Source: Ceratodon purpureus (Eukaryota; Streptophyta; Bryopsida; Pseudoditrichales; Ditrichaceae). From it: a DNA stretch of 64,000 nt. Position 1 is the first letter of the stretch. Every line of letters starts with the position of its first letter. A program made the translations under genes and the position numbers. Where the stretch lies: assembly GCA_014871385.1 (NCBI GenBank), contig CM026433.1:6335585-6399584 (forward strand), given 5' to 3'. Shown here piece by piece: positions 51,481-61,091 of the stretch. The notes beneath the pieces are model-generated. The model saw nothing but the letters and a program-made list of their open reading frames with translations, made no database searches and was not told where the DNA came from.

Positions 51481-51667
51481 AGGGAAAGAGCGACATCGGG
51501 CAAAATCATAAATGACAAGAGAGGGCATGTATTTCAGAAGAGGGCAATTGGGAAGTGCAATGTTTATTGAAAAGTTTTGCAAAATTGTGGCAGTAAACCA
51601 CTTACAAAAAATGTCCCCTCTTATGGAGAACTGAGAATATCACATTGTTGTCACTACTTGCCTACTT

Positions 51668-53236
51668 CTAAATATGTTTGCGATAACAACACTCTGGGAT
51701 TTGGAAATTGTAGGGAGGGGCTGTTAGAGTAGCGTGGACCAAACGCAAGGTGGAGCGGCTCTTGGGATCGGGATTTGTGAGCTCCTTCAACGCCACCGCA
51801 AATCTAGCCTTCCCCGCTGTATCCTTGAAAAGGTCGAAGTCGTCCTCGTTATCCCAAATCTTATTTGCTACCACTCCAACCGAGTACGCATCGGCAGCCT
51901 GCGTATATAGATGTCTCCTCCTTACAGTTTCATAAGAGGTCTCCGAATTTCGCTTACCATAAGTGTACCACAACTCCGGAGCCACAAAACTACCACGTTC
52001 CTTGAAGGCTTCCGTACGCGCCTCATCACTTGGGTAACCGTACCTTGAAGGAGTTGTCTCACACACTCGACTTGCAAGGCCCCAGTCGCATACTCCAATG
52101 TAAACCTCGCTCACTTTATCCTCTGGGAAGTGAAGCAAGACATTTCCCGGGGAGATGTCATTATGCTGCAAATACCCCTTATGCACCCGGTCCATAATAC
52201 AGATGAGTGCCCAAGCTAGCTTGGCCCTATGGGTGCGGAAGGCCTTAACACGGTCACGTGTTTCCATGGGCATATCGATCTGCTTGTGGATGTTACGGTT
52301 CTGAGTACCCTCACCGATATTTGAATTGAACTTGTGCAGAAAATTCTGCAGGCAATCCCCATTCCACCAAAGCGTGTAGGCTTCCATCGTCCAGTCATTG
52401 ACCGCAAAAAACTTAATAACGCCGGGATGGTCAATTCTGCAAACCATGGCTTCTATTGATGTCTCGTGCCGCTTCTGGGTCTCGTCAGGAGCCTTGGACG
52501 TCTTCCCCGCAAAGACACAAGTCTCAGGTATGGTTTGCATGCCAACAATACGTAATTTTCGGACTTTACCATAACCGCCTTCCTTTGTGCCTGACAGCGG
52601 AACCAACTTGACCCCTCTCGGAACTCCAACCACTGCTCCCCACAAGTACTTCTCCATTGCGCTTTTCAGTCCAGCTTCAAGCCATGGCCTCGCCCTCGTC
52701 TTATTATTCGAGAATCTCGCGCACGAATCCTGGACATATTTGAGCTTCTCTATCTCTTCCTTCTGCGCCCGCGAGTAGCCCTCCTTTGGCTTCTTGTTGA
52801 CACACTCAAAGACATGCACAATGTTCGTAGTGTTTGTTGTTATTTGTTGCTCCATCCACTTAGGGAAATGAAAGTAATGAATACAATCATTATATCTCTC
52901 GGAAAGGTCCAGCTTCTTCCACAAATACTCTTCCAAATGGGTCTTTAAGTCCTTAATTCCGGTCTCCCCCTTCTCAACGTACGTACGGGTAATCATCTCC
53001 CGTTTCCGACATCCGTACCACTCCAATGCTAGCTCTCTAACGAATTCCTGGTACCGAGGAGGTGGGTAGTCCGGGTCCCTCTCACTCGCCGACTTCCGGT
53101 TCTTCTTTCCCGATGAGCTTGATGACGGGTTTGAGCCTGTAACGGTCGGTGCTGTGGAGGTTGCCATCACATCCTCTACAGGAGCATCAAGATCTACGTA
53201 GGCAGGGCGTTTCCCGGATCCGCGAGAGACCGACAT
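51668..53236 (-). CDS. Protein-kinase-like protein of transposon E2
   Basis: 522 aa from ATG 53236. A longer frame to 53344 exists, but its extra 36 residues run through the shared leader box, and the E1 homologue starts at the equivalent of 53236 (MS...GSGKRP-YVDLDAP). Kinase motifs in order: GGYGKVRKLRI, EFAGK-type lysine (CVFAGK), catalytic loop LQHNDISPGNVLLHF, VCDWGLASR with DWG for DFG, FVAPELW, DAYSVGVVANKIW. The catalytic K, D, N, D are present. The N-terminal half (about 60-200) is conserved with E1 and is probably specific to this family. Substrate unknown; possibly regulates transposase, host defence or DNA-damage responses, all inference. Confidence 0.82.
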   Translation of the reverse strand: MSVSRGSGKRPAYVDLDAPVEDVMATSTAPTVTGSNPSSSSSGKKNRKSASERDPDYPPPRYQEFVRELALEWYGCRKREMITRTYVEKGETGIKDLKTHLEEYLWKKLDLSERYNDCIHYFHFPKWMEQQITTNTTNIVHVFECVNKKPKEGYSRAQKEEIEKLKYVQDSCARFSNNKTRARPWLEAGLKSAMEKYLWGAVVGVPRGVKLVPLSGTKEGGYGKVRKLRIVGMQTIPETCVFAGKTSKAPDETQKRHETSIEAMVCRIDHPGVIKFFAVNDWTMEAYTLWWNGDCLQNFLHKFNSNIGEGTQNRNIHKQIDMPMETRDRVKAFRTHRAKLAWALICIMDRVHKGYLQHNDISPGNVLLHFPEDKVSEVYIGVCDWGLASRVCETTPSRYGYPSDEARTEAFKERGSFVAPELWYTYGKRNSETSYETVRRRHLYTQAADAYSVGVVANKIWDNEDDFDLFKDTAGKARFAVALKELTNPDPKSRSTLRLVHATLTAPPYNFQIPECCYRKHI

Positions 53237-53315
53237 AGTTGGAATAATGAACTCGACACACAATAAAAAAAAAACAAAAGATCCCCCCCACCCAATCTGG
53301 TTGCTCCCACTTCCT

Positions 53316-53362
53316 GCAGTTCCAAGCAGAGCACGTGGAGTCACGGGCTAGGACAAGGAGCC
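53316..53362 (-). promoter_or_regulatory. Shared leader box of the E2 kinase gene, with TATA-like box at 53411-53420
   Basis: The minus strand has GCATAAAAGG at 53420-53411, next to array B2. The leader block begins about 49 bp downstream; its top strand reads CAGTTCCAAGCAGAGC and TAGGACAAGGAGCC, matching the E1 kinase leader. Confidence 0.6.
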
Positions 53363-53429
53363 ACCTGGAAGAGGAGACTTTGAAAAGTAGAAAATAAGGG
53401 TTAAGGGGCGCCTTTTATGCTCCCCTCGG

Positions 53430-53800
53430 CTGTTCGCGCCCGTAAGCGCGTACACGCGCGCGCACAGGGCCTCCACACGCGCCCGTCCGCATGCGCCCGT
53501 CTGCACGCGCCCGTCCACCGCGTTCGCGCGGGGGACTGCCCTCGCCCGTGCCCGCGTTTGCGCGCCCGTGCCCACGTGCGCGCCCGTCAGCCCACATCGG
53601 GCGCGCCCGACGCCGGAGGCGCCCGTGCCCGCGTGCTCGCGCCCGTACCCCTGCGCGCGCCGGTTATCTGTACGCGCGAGCACGCTGTACGCGCCCGTGA
53701 CCGTGCACGCGCCCGTCCCCGCGCACGCGCCCGACACCGTGCCCCTGCGGGCGCCTTCCTGTACGCGCCCGTCCCAGTGCACGCGCCCGGATAGGCAGCG
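53430..53800 (-). repeat. GC-rich array B2 (CGCGCCCGT repeats)
   Basis: About twenty copies of a (G/A)CGCGCCCGT-type core, directly upstream of the kinase promoter and inverted relative to B1. As in E1, the two arrays around the kinase gene point in opposite directions. The stretch 53800-54126 is AT-rich and shows nothing else. Confidence 0.88.
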
Positions 53801-54126
53801 TTACATACACTGTACAGGTTCGGTTACGGTATACTCGTATATTGAACAGAATACCAAAAAAATTCACTGGGAAATTACTCAATGGAGATATATTAACCGC
53901 ATTTAGCGCACAAAAATTAATACAGAGCACAACCATACAATTCCTTCGAGTGTGAGATAATGAACTAGGTTGACTCTAAGTAACAGTATAAGCCTACGTA
54001 ATAAGAAGGTGCTACCAAAAAAAAAAAAAAACATTAAGAATAACGTAGTATTTTTTTTGGTTTTTAGCCGGTAGATTTTATGTTTAGATTTACTGCTACT
54101 TCATGCGCTAAAAAGGTGACCACAGT

Positions 54127-57100
54127 CTAGACTCTCCTTGCTTTGCGGGGCTTCTTCTTGCGTGAAGATTGTCTTTTCCGAGCTACAGTGGGCCCCAATT
54201 CGTGCCGGATTATCACATCTTCGTCATCTGGCGCCTCATCGCAATCGGGGTCTACCTCCTCTGAGTGCTCGTTGTCACCTTCATCCTCAGGAGCTCCGAC
54301 CACTGGAGCTTGTACCTCTCCTTCCACCTCCGATGTAAGATTGCGCACTTGCACGGAAACTTCACCCGTATTGCCATCTCTGGCACTTACTAGGCGCTTC
54401 ATAGGCCTCTCCTTTCCGGAATTACCGATGGCTGTGATGCCATCCTCAAAGTTTATGCGTGTGCGAACAACCCCAGTTCCAGAAGAAGGCCCCCCTTCAG
54501 TGTATCCTGTATAGAATGGAAGGGGATCAGGTCCAGTTTTTTTGCTTGACTTTCGTGTTCCTCCGCGGGGTTCTTGTGATGGTGGTTTCCTAACAACCTT
54601 GGCTGTGGACTTCTTCGCACCACGTTGGGCCACATTCTGTACGGCTTCGTCTATAGCTGGCGCCACGGGGACTAGCTTGGCGGTGGAGGCACCACGCCGA
54701 CTACCACTAGCTCGATTGAGTGGAGGCCTCGCCGCTGCTGATGATCTAAGGAGTCGAGCTATTTTTGCGCCCATTGAACTTGTGGGCCTCCGAGCCAGGC
54801 TTCCATCCACGATTGTATCTGGTTCGATACCCCCCGTACCAGTGGGTTGCGATGGAGCCACAGTCTGTGCGGGGATTGCGTGCACAGTCCTTCTCTCGTG
54901 AGCAGGAGGAATCTCTTGAAACAAGCTTGAGTCGCCTTGTGCCGGAACGGTTCCCCAGTTGCCCTCCCCACTAACGAGGCCGGTCCAATGAGGTCCATCT
55001 ACAGCCCGTCCATGACTTCCATCACCCCCTTCGTCACTGTCGTCATCATCATCGCCAGCATGGATATCGTTGCCTAGATGGTCCTCGCTGGATGAATCAT
55101 CTGCAACCCCGTCATTGTTCTCAGGATTGATTTGGACTGGAATAGCATCTCTTTCGTCACGAGCGCCTCTTCCTTCTGCATTAGCCGCTTCATCAAATAC
55201 CGGGAGCGTGGGTAATTCGTCTCCATAGATGTTCATGTCCGGGTTTCCCTGGTTATATTCTGGTTCATTGTTGAAGTCGTACTCATCACCGTTATCGTCG
55301 TGGTTGTTGCGGTCACGCGGATTGTTGCGGTTAGGGTCACCGCGTCCGTTGCCATTACCGTCGTTTTGCCCATTCGTGTTAACGTCGACGTTATCATGTC
55401 CCCAGACATCATCATCCCCACTGCCTGCATGGTCAACTGGTATGTAATGATCGTCGTCATCTCCTTCCTCTTCGCTTGGATCTCTCTCCGGATCCGACTC
55501 CTCTGACCATGCATTGTTCTCGTACCATCTGAGGGGGTTGGGCTTTGGGCGTTCGCGGAGGAGTCTGCTATTCGTATAAATGTACACCAAGGCCTCAGAC
55601 TTCTCTAACCCCAGGCGGTTGCGTACCTTGTTGTGGACAAACGAGTACATGCTCCAATTCCGTTCACACGATGAGGCGGAGCAGACCTGAGATAAAATGC
55701 GCTTCGCAATGACTGCCAATGGTCCCCCTCCAATCCTCTGCCACCATTGATGGGGTTCCAGATTCAAACCTCTGATATCGATGGTCACTTCGGGGCTGTA
55801 AGGGCCACGTCCCTCGTCGAACTCGATCATCTCTTTCATAAGATCGCCAAATGGAATTCCCATTTGGCCACCCACCTGACGAAACACCCGATTGAGAGCC
55901 GCCTTCGCTTCTCCTATGACTTGTAAGCCCTTATGCGTTCTAACCCAAGGGTTCAAGAGCGCCGCGGCATAATGAAGATCGGTATGCATCATGTCCCATC
56001 TACGGTCGAACCGCAGCTCCATCCTTGTTGCCATGACAGGTGGGAAAAAGCAAGGGGATCCTCGGAGATTGTACACGTGATCCTTTAGGTTGCTCATTGT
56101 AATCCATGCCTTGCCCATTGCCGGCTGGCTTCCATCGAAGGTCCTGAGAGCTACTAGGGCTGGTTTCACTAGGTGCGTGAAGTTGTCACACTGATGCCAG
56201 AACCCATCGTCACGAATTGTTTGACGCACTACGCTTGCGCGTGCATGATTACGCACCCCCTCGGTTTGGTTGAATAAACCGTCGACATACTCGTACCACT
56301 CCTGTGCCATGACCACTTGCTCCAAAGCAAATTTAACCTCCATAAGGCGCTCTATCATCAGATAGTTACAAGCGAATCTGGTTTCAGCGGGAACCACCAA
56401 GGACAACTTCGGTTCAAATTTGCGGAAAAGGGCCATGGGAACATGGTGTCTCCGAATGTAATGACACACGTGTTTAGCCTTGGCGACCAAATCCTTCACA
56501 AAGACTTCCTTGCCCCAGTCCTCCATAAGAAGATCTAGAATATGGGCACAACAGCCCTGCTTGTACATGTGAGGAAACTCCTCCAGGATATTATCCATGG
56601 CGCCAAGCATGTTGGCTGCATTGTCCGTGCAAATCTGGACAACATTCTGAGGGCCAATTTCTCGAATATATTTCTTCATCTCCCCGGCAATATATCCCAT
56701 TGACTTCTTCTCGCCAGTCGTATCAACAGACCCAAGAAATACATCGCCTGCCGGACATACTAGCATGACATTCATCAACGGTCGGCGATTCACATTATCC
56801 CAGCCATCGGAGCATATGGTACCCCCGTATAACTCGGTCGAGGTTTTCGTACGTTCATCAATCTTTGCCTTGATTAACTTCTTTTTTTCCTTGATGTGCG
56901 TTGTTCGCATCGCGTCATAGGAAGGAGGACTGTAGTTAAATCCGGCAGCCGCGGTTGTGCTCACCGCCTTAATAAATGCTGGGTGCTTCGCCACGTTGAA
57001 TGCGACGTTGGCTTCGTAAAAGAAGGATGACCACAACATGTCCAGCTCCTTCCGCTTGGCGATCTGGAGTACTTCACTCATGTCCTGTTGCCGCAAGCTC

Positions 57101-57573
57101 CTAGTGGTATTCGAACCGGCCCTACTAGGTGCAACACTGGAGACATTTCGGTCCTCATCGGAATCATTATACGAGGGTTCGGATCCACCGTACAGAGTGC
57201 CGTGTGTGGAAGCACTGGATGTTCCACGTTGAACTGACGCGGGGAACGTTGGCCTGATACCATCCACCTCCTCCTGTGTCAAAGGGCCGGGAATCTTTCC
57301 AGCGCAAAACTGAAACTTCCTCTTCACTACGGTAGGTGCCTTTTGGCAAACCCTCGAGAGATTGGACTGGTCCCAACCATAATGCTGAAAGCACCTGGAC
57401 CTCACGTACGAAAACTTGGTCCTGCAATACACACATTGGGCTACCTTATGTGACAGTGACCCTTCCTGGAACTTGATCAAAAACCATGGTGCCCACTCTC
57501 TCGTACCGAGTCTTGGAATGGCTCTAGCCGGAGCAACCACTTCAACCGGTTCAACCGCTTCATCCGGATCCAT
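54127..57573 (-). CDS. hAT transposase of E2, intact, 1148 aa
   Basis: An N-terminal BED-like zinc finger has C47-x2-C50, H64 and C76 (EWAPWF...CVYC...HYGW...VC). A DUF659-type region follows with candidate catalytic residues in SDGWDNV and VQICTDNAANM, then CCAHILDLLMEDWGKE. The C-terminal hAT dimerisation block carries the third acidic residue in CSASSCERNWSMYSFVHNK and ends VRNRLGLEKSEALVYIYTN. About 430 further residues are low-complexity, acidic (Asp/Asn-rich) and then basic (RKRQSSRKKKPRKARR, likely nuclear signal), longer than in usual hAT proteins (about 600-800 aa). No stop or frameshift. It is the probable mobiliser of E2 and could act on E1, whose ends are alike. Confidence 0.92.
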   Translation of the reverse strand: MDPDEAVEPVEVVAPARAIPRLGTREWAPWFLIKFQEGSLSHKVAQCVYCRTKFSYVRSRCFQHYGWDQSNLSRVCQKAPTVVKRKFQFCAGKIPGPLTQEEVDGIRPTFPASVQRGTSSASTHGTLYGGSEPSYNDSDEDRNVSSVAPSRAGSNTTRSLRQQDMSEVLQIAKRKELDMLWSSFFYEANVAFNVAKHPAFIKAVSTTAAAGFNYSPPSYDAMRTTHIKEKKKLIKAKIDERTKTSTELYGGTICSDGWDNVNRRPLMNVMLVCPAGDVFLGSVDTTGEKKSMGYIAGEMKKYIREIGPQNVVQICTDNAANMLGAMDNILEEFPHMYKQGCCAHILDLLMEDWGKEVFVKDLVAKAKHVCHYIRRHHVPMALFRKFEPKLSLVVPAETRFACNYLMIERLMEVKFALEQVVMAQEWYEYVDGLFNQTEGVRNHARASVVRQTIRDDGFWHQCDNFTHLVKPALVALRTFDGSQPAMGKAWITMSNLKDHVYNLRGSPCFFPPVMATRMELRFDRRWDMMHTDLHYAAALLNPWVRTHKGLQVIGEAKAALNRVFRQVGGQMGIPFGDLMKEMIEFDEGRGPYSPEVTIDIRGLNLEPHQWWQRIGGGPLAVIAKRILSQVCSASSCERNWSMYSFVHNKVRNRLGLEKSEALVYIYTNSRLLRERPKPNPLRWYENNAWSEESDPERDPSEEEGDDDDHYIPVDHAGSGDDDVWGHDNVDVNTNGQNDGNGNGRGDPNRNNPRDRNNHDDNGDEYDFNNEPEYNQGNPDMNIYGDELPTLPVFDEAANAEGRGARDERDAIPVQINPENNDGVADDSSSEDHLGNDIHAGDDDDDSDEGGDGSHGRAVDGPHWTGLVSGEGNWGTVPAQGDSSLFQEIPPAHERRTVHAIPAQTVAPSQPTGTGGIEPDTIVDGSLARRPTSSMGAKIARLLRSSAAARPPLNRASGSRRGASTAKLVPVAPAIDEAVQNVAQRGAKKSTAKVVRKPPSQEPRGGTRKSSKKTGPDPLPFYTGYTEGGPSSGTGVVRTRINFEDGITAIGNSGKERPMKRLVSARDGNTGEVSVQVRNLTSEVEGEVQAPVVGAPEDEGDNEHSEEVDPDCDEAPDDEDVIIRHELGPTVARKRQSSRKKKPRKARRV

Positions 57574-57732
57574 AGTGAATGATTAGGGAAGTATCGGGAC
57601 TAATAGGACCAGTAGTACCAAAAGATTATTATCTGAATAACTTAGTGTGTCTGAAAAGTGCCTGACACATTGATTTATGGAGAGAAGAATTTTTACATTC
57701 CCCCCACCCAAACCAAGTGTCTCCCCAAGCTA

Positions 57733-57780
57733 ACAGTTTCAAGCAAGGAGCCCTCAAGGAGACCCAGGACATGAAGCACG
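57733..57780 (-). promoter_or_regulatory. Shared leader box of the E2 transposase gene, with TATA at 57816-57825
   Basis: The minus strand has GTATATAAAC at 57825-57816, beside array B3. The leader block begins about 36 bp downstream; its top strand reads GTTTCAAGCAAGGAGCCC and CAAGGAGACCCAGGAC. The match to the E1 transposase leader is near-exact over about 18 bp. Confidence 0.6.
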
Positions 57781-57827
57781 CAAGGAGGTAAGGTGGATGT
57801 CAAATCAAGGGGGCAGTTTATATACTG

Positions 57828-58155
57828 CCGCCCTCGACCGGGCGAGTACTGTCCGGACGGGCGCGACCGAACGGGCGCGCGCGCACCAGAAGATCGGGCG
57901 CGCTCCGAGGCGAACGGGCGGGCGCAGGTGGGTGCGCGCGATTGAAGGCCGCGTGGCGGATAGCGCGCGCGGTGGAAGACGGGCGGGGGCGGGCGCATGC
58001 ACGCGCGAGCGCTGGATCGCGAAGCGGGCGGGCGCGGGCGGGCGCGGGCGGAGAGCAGCGGGCGAATGCGGGCGCGGGCGCGCACGGGCGGAGAGCGGCG
58101 GGCGAGTGCAGGCGCGGGCGCGCACGGGCGGTCGGGTGCGGGCGCGATCAAACGG
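57828..58155 (+). repeat. GC-rich array B3 (GGGCGCGGGCG/GGGCGCGCGC repeats)
   Basis: Dense GGGCGCG words upstream of the transposase TATA box, with direct copies of a GGGCGGAGAGCGGCGGGCGA-like segment near 58050 and 58085. The stretch 58155-58490 that follows holds no gene. Confidence 0.88.
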
Positions 58156-58489
58156 CCGGGATCGATTTGACCACCTCAATTCTATGAGAAGAAGTAACAA
58201 CGAGAGGGAAAAATGAATAAAATTTAAATAAATTAAAGTGTGTGAACTACATACACGTGCACATCTACATTAAAAGGAACCCTATTTTAGTAAAAAAAAT
58301 GAGAAACATGACAGTGCGAAAGGACAAACCACTCCATTCACACATGTCTAAGAACTAGAGCAGGTTGTCATTTCGCCCCTCATGTTTCTGCCCTCCTAGT
58401 GGAAGGTAAGCCGTTTTAAGCTAACCTCAGGGAGTGTTAACTTAGAATATGGGATAAATTTTACTAGTTACTGCACTAATCCAGTTGAA

Positions 58490-58745
58490 ACCCCGAGCGC
58501 GCGCGCAGGCGGCGTGGGGCGCGAGCAGGCGCGCGCGAACGGGTGGGCGCGAGCAGGGCGAGCGCAGGTCGGGGACGACGCGTGCGCGCGTCGAACAAGC
58601 AGGCGCGCGCGCGTACTTGCGGGCGCGGTCGCGAGTGTGCGCGCGCGCGCGTGGGCAGGTTCAGTGGGTCCACTCCGGACACCACCGCGCCGGCGCCTGC
58701 GGGCGCGTTCGGACGCGCGCGATCCAACAGGGCGCGCTCATTGAA
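58490..58745 (+). repeat. GC-rich array B4
   Basis: GCGCGCGCAGGCG and GGGCGCGAGCAGG words with long alternating CG stretches (58640-58655), which can form Z-DNA. No gene has its promoter next to it, unlike B2 and B3. Confidence 0.85.
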
Positions 58746-58839
58746 GTTTAAAAGTCGTAAGTTCAAAAAAAGAAAAAAAATAAAGCTTAAGGGAGAGAAT
58801 GGACTACACTGAAATACCATACATTAGTATGGGAGATTG

Positions 58840-59925
58840 GAGTACCCAAAAGAAAAAAAAAAAAAAAAAAAAAGTAAACGAATAGGCATTCAAATTTATA
58901 AAATGAAGAAAAAAATAAAAAAACAAATTAAATAGCATAGGAGTATTGAATAAAAATAAGGCGGGAGGATGGGGGAGATGTGGAATTATAAAAATGAACA
59001 AACGAAATGAGAGAAGGAATTAAATAGAATGATAGTGTTCAACGAAGAGGGAAAAAAAAAAAAAAGGGATTTAAAGAGCGTAGGAGTATTGAATAAATAT
59101 AAGGCGGGAGGATAGACTAGAGGTGGAATTATAAAAATGAACAAACAAAATGAGAGAAGGTATTAAATGAAAGCGTAGTGTTCAACGAAAGGGAAATAAA
59201 AATATAAAACAAATTAAATAGCATACGAGTATTGAATAAAAATAAGGCGGGAGGATGGGGGAGATGTGGAATTATAAAATTGAACAAACGAAATGAAAGA
59301 AGGAATTAAATAAAAGCGTAGTGTTCAACGAAGGGGGAAAAAAAATATAAAACAAATTACAGAGCGTAGAAGTATTGAATAAAAATAAGGCGGGAAGAAG
59401 GGGGAGAGGTGGAATTATAAAATTGAACAAACGAAATGAAAGAAGGAATTAAATAAAAGCGTAGTGTTCAACGAAGGGGGAAAAAAAATATAAAACAAAT
59501 TACAGAGCGTAGAAGTATTGAATAAAAATAAGGCGGGAAGAAGGGGGAGAGGTGGAATTATAAAATTGAACAAACGAAATGAAAGAAGGAATTAAATAAA
59601 AGCGTAGTGTTCAACGAAGGGGGAAAAAAAATATAAAACAAATTACAGAGCGTAGAAGTATTGAATAAAAATAAGGCGGGAAGAAGGGGGAGAGGTGGAA
59701 TTATAAAATTGAACAAACGAAATGAAAGAAGGAATTAAATAAAAGCGTAGTGTTCAACGAAGGGGGAAAAAAAATATAAAACAAATTACAGAGCGTAGAA
59801 GTATTGAATAAAAATAAGGCGGGAAGAAGGGGGAGAGGTGGAATTATAAAATTGAACAAACGAAATGAAAGAAGGAATTAAATAAAAGCGTAGTGTTCAA
59901 CGAAGGGGGAAAAAAAAAACAGTGG
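58840..59925. repeat. Purine-rich satellite, 143-bp unit, about seven copies
   Basis: GAGCGTAGAAGTATTG recurs at 59362, 59505, 59648 and 59791, exactly 143 bp apart, in nearly identical copies with AATAAGGCGGGAAGAAGGGG and TAGTGTTCAACGAAG. More diverged copies extend left to about 58840. A fragment follows at about 60015-60150. The near-identity of the last copies suggests recent amplification. Confidence 0.92.
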
Positions 59926-60194
59926 GGAAAAAAAAAATAGTGGATATAAATCAGCTGAACTCAGGCGCTTAGAGGATCTTCATGTGACTCTGGGTCGACA
60001 TGAAGATTTACTACCTTTAGTATATTATAAAAATGAACAGACAAAATGAGATTACGAGTTAAATAAAAACGTAGTGTTCAAAGAGGGGGAAAAAAAACAA
60101 TTAAAAATTTAGAGAGTGTAGGATTATTTAATAAAAACAAGGGGATACGATGGGAGAGTGGGGGAATCATAAAATTTATTTGAGTGATGTTGTT

Positions 60195-60835
60195 GGAGTG
60201 CTTGGGCGCGTGCAAAACGGGCGCCCGCATTGATGGGCGCGAGCGCGTCCGGGCGCGTGCAAATGGAACGAGGGACTGAATGGGGAGAAATTACTTCCAT
60301 GACATGGTTGCAGTGCGCGCGCGCGAGTATTGACGGGCGCGCGCAATCGGGCGCGCGCAAAATTGGGCGCGAACGAAATGCGGGGGACATTGTGGGGGAG
60401 GAAGAGATTCAGAATCACGCGACCGCGCGCGCGCGGTTGGTTTGACGGGCGCGATCAGGACGCGCGCGCGCGTACGGGCGCGGGCAAATGGAAAAGAGAG
60501 TTTGGGGAGAGAAATTAGTCCCCCACCCAGGTTGCAGTGCGCGCGCGCGTGCACTGTCGGGCGCGCGCGAAATCGGGCGGGCGCATGCGGAATCGGGCGC
60601 GAGCCAAACGACGGAGACACCGTCGGGTGTTCCACATTTCAGTATCCGTTCGCGCGCTGTGGGCGCGACGGGCGCGAGCACTTCGCACGCGCGCGAGCAG
60701 TTCGTGCGCGCGCGCACGGGCGGGCGTAATCCTGGTTTTATTCTCGCTGGGGCAGGTTCGCGCGCGCGCGAGTACGCACACTACGGGCGCGCGCAAACGC
60801 GCGCGACCATGCGGGCGGGATCAGAGTTCAAATCC
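60195..60835 (+). repeat. GC-rich array B5 (GGGCGCGCGC repeats)
   Basis: GGGCGCGCGCAA and GGGCGCGAGC words are interspersed with about 60-bp segments (for example TGGAA-(x)-GAGAG and TTGCAGTGCGCGCGCG at about 60308 and 60531), giving a longer, looser period of roughly 110-220 bp. It lies on the 3' side of the RING gene, in the orientation predicted from E1 array A5 after inversion. Confidence 0.85.
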
Positions 60836-60892
60836 ACGTAACATAAAATTCAGTCCATAAGTTAAATACACTTACAATAACTGAAGTTCTCT

Positions 60893-61091
60893 TAGCGTGA
60901 CTTAAATCCAGCAAGAACCCCGGCCCCCGATCCCCGACTCTGGCCTATCACGAGACCCAACCCCCTGTAAATTAACTCGAACCCTGTGAATCGGAAACGG
61001 GTTTTTTGGAGGGCCCGGAGTTAGACAGTCGGTAGCCGGTGGTACACACCTCCAGGTGTGAAGGGACCCTTAGCGCGACTTAAATCCACTG
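60893..61091. repeat. Direct repeat pair bounding a 177-bp segment
   Basis: CTTAGCGTGACTTAAATCCA at 60893 and CTTAGCGCGACTTAAATCCA at 61070 differ at one base. Between them is a GC-richer segment with a small inverted repeat CACACCTCCAGGTGTG (about 61044-61059). It could be a duplication or a small inserted element. No family recognised. Confidence 0.5.

Noticed and set aside
53237..53344. N-terminal extension of the E2 kinase (start at 53344)
   Set aside because: The extra 36 codons cover the leader box shared with other genes, and the E1 homologue starts at the equivalent of 53236.
60960..61060. tRNA or SINE B-box (reverse of GGGTTCGAGTT)
   Set aside because: No matching A-box or cloverleaf could be traced around it.
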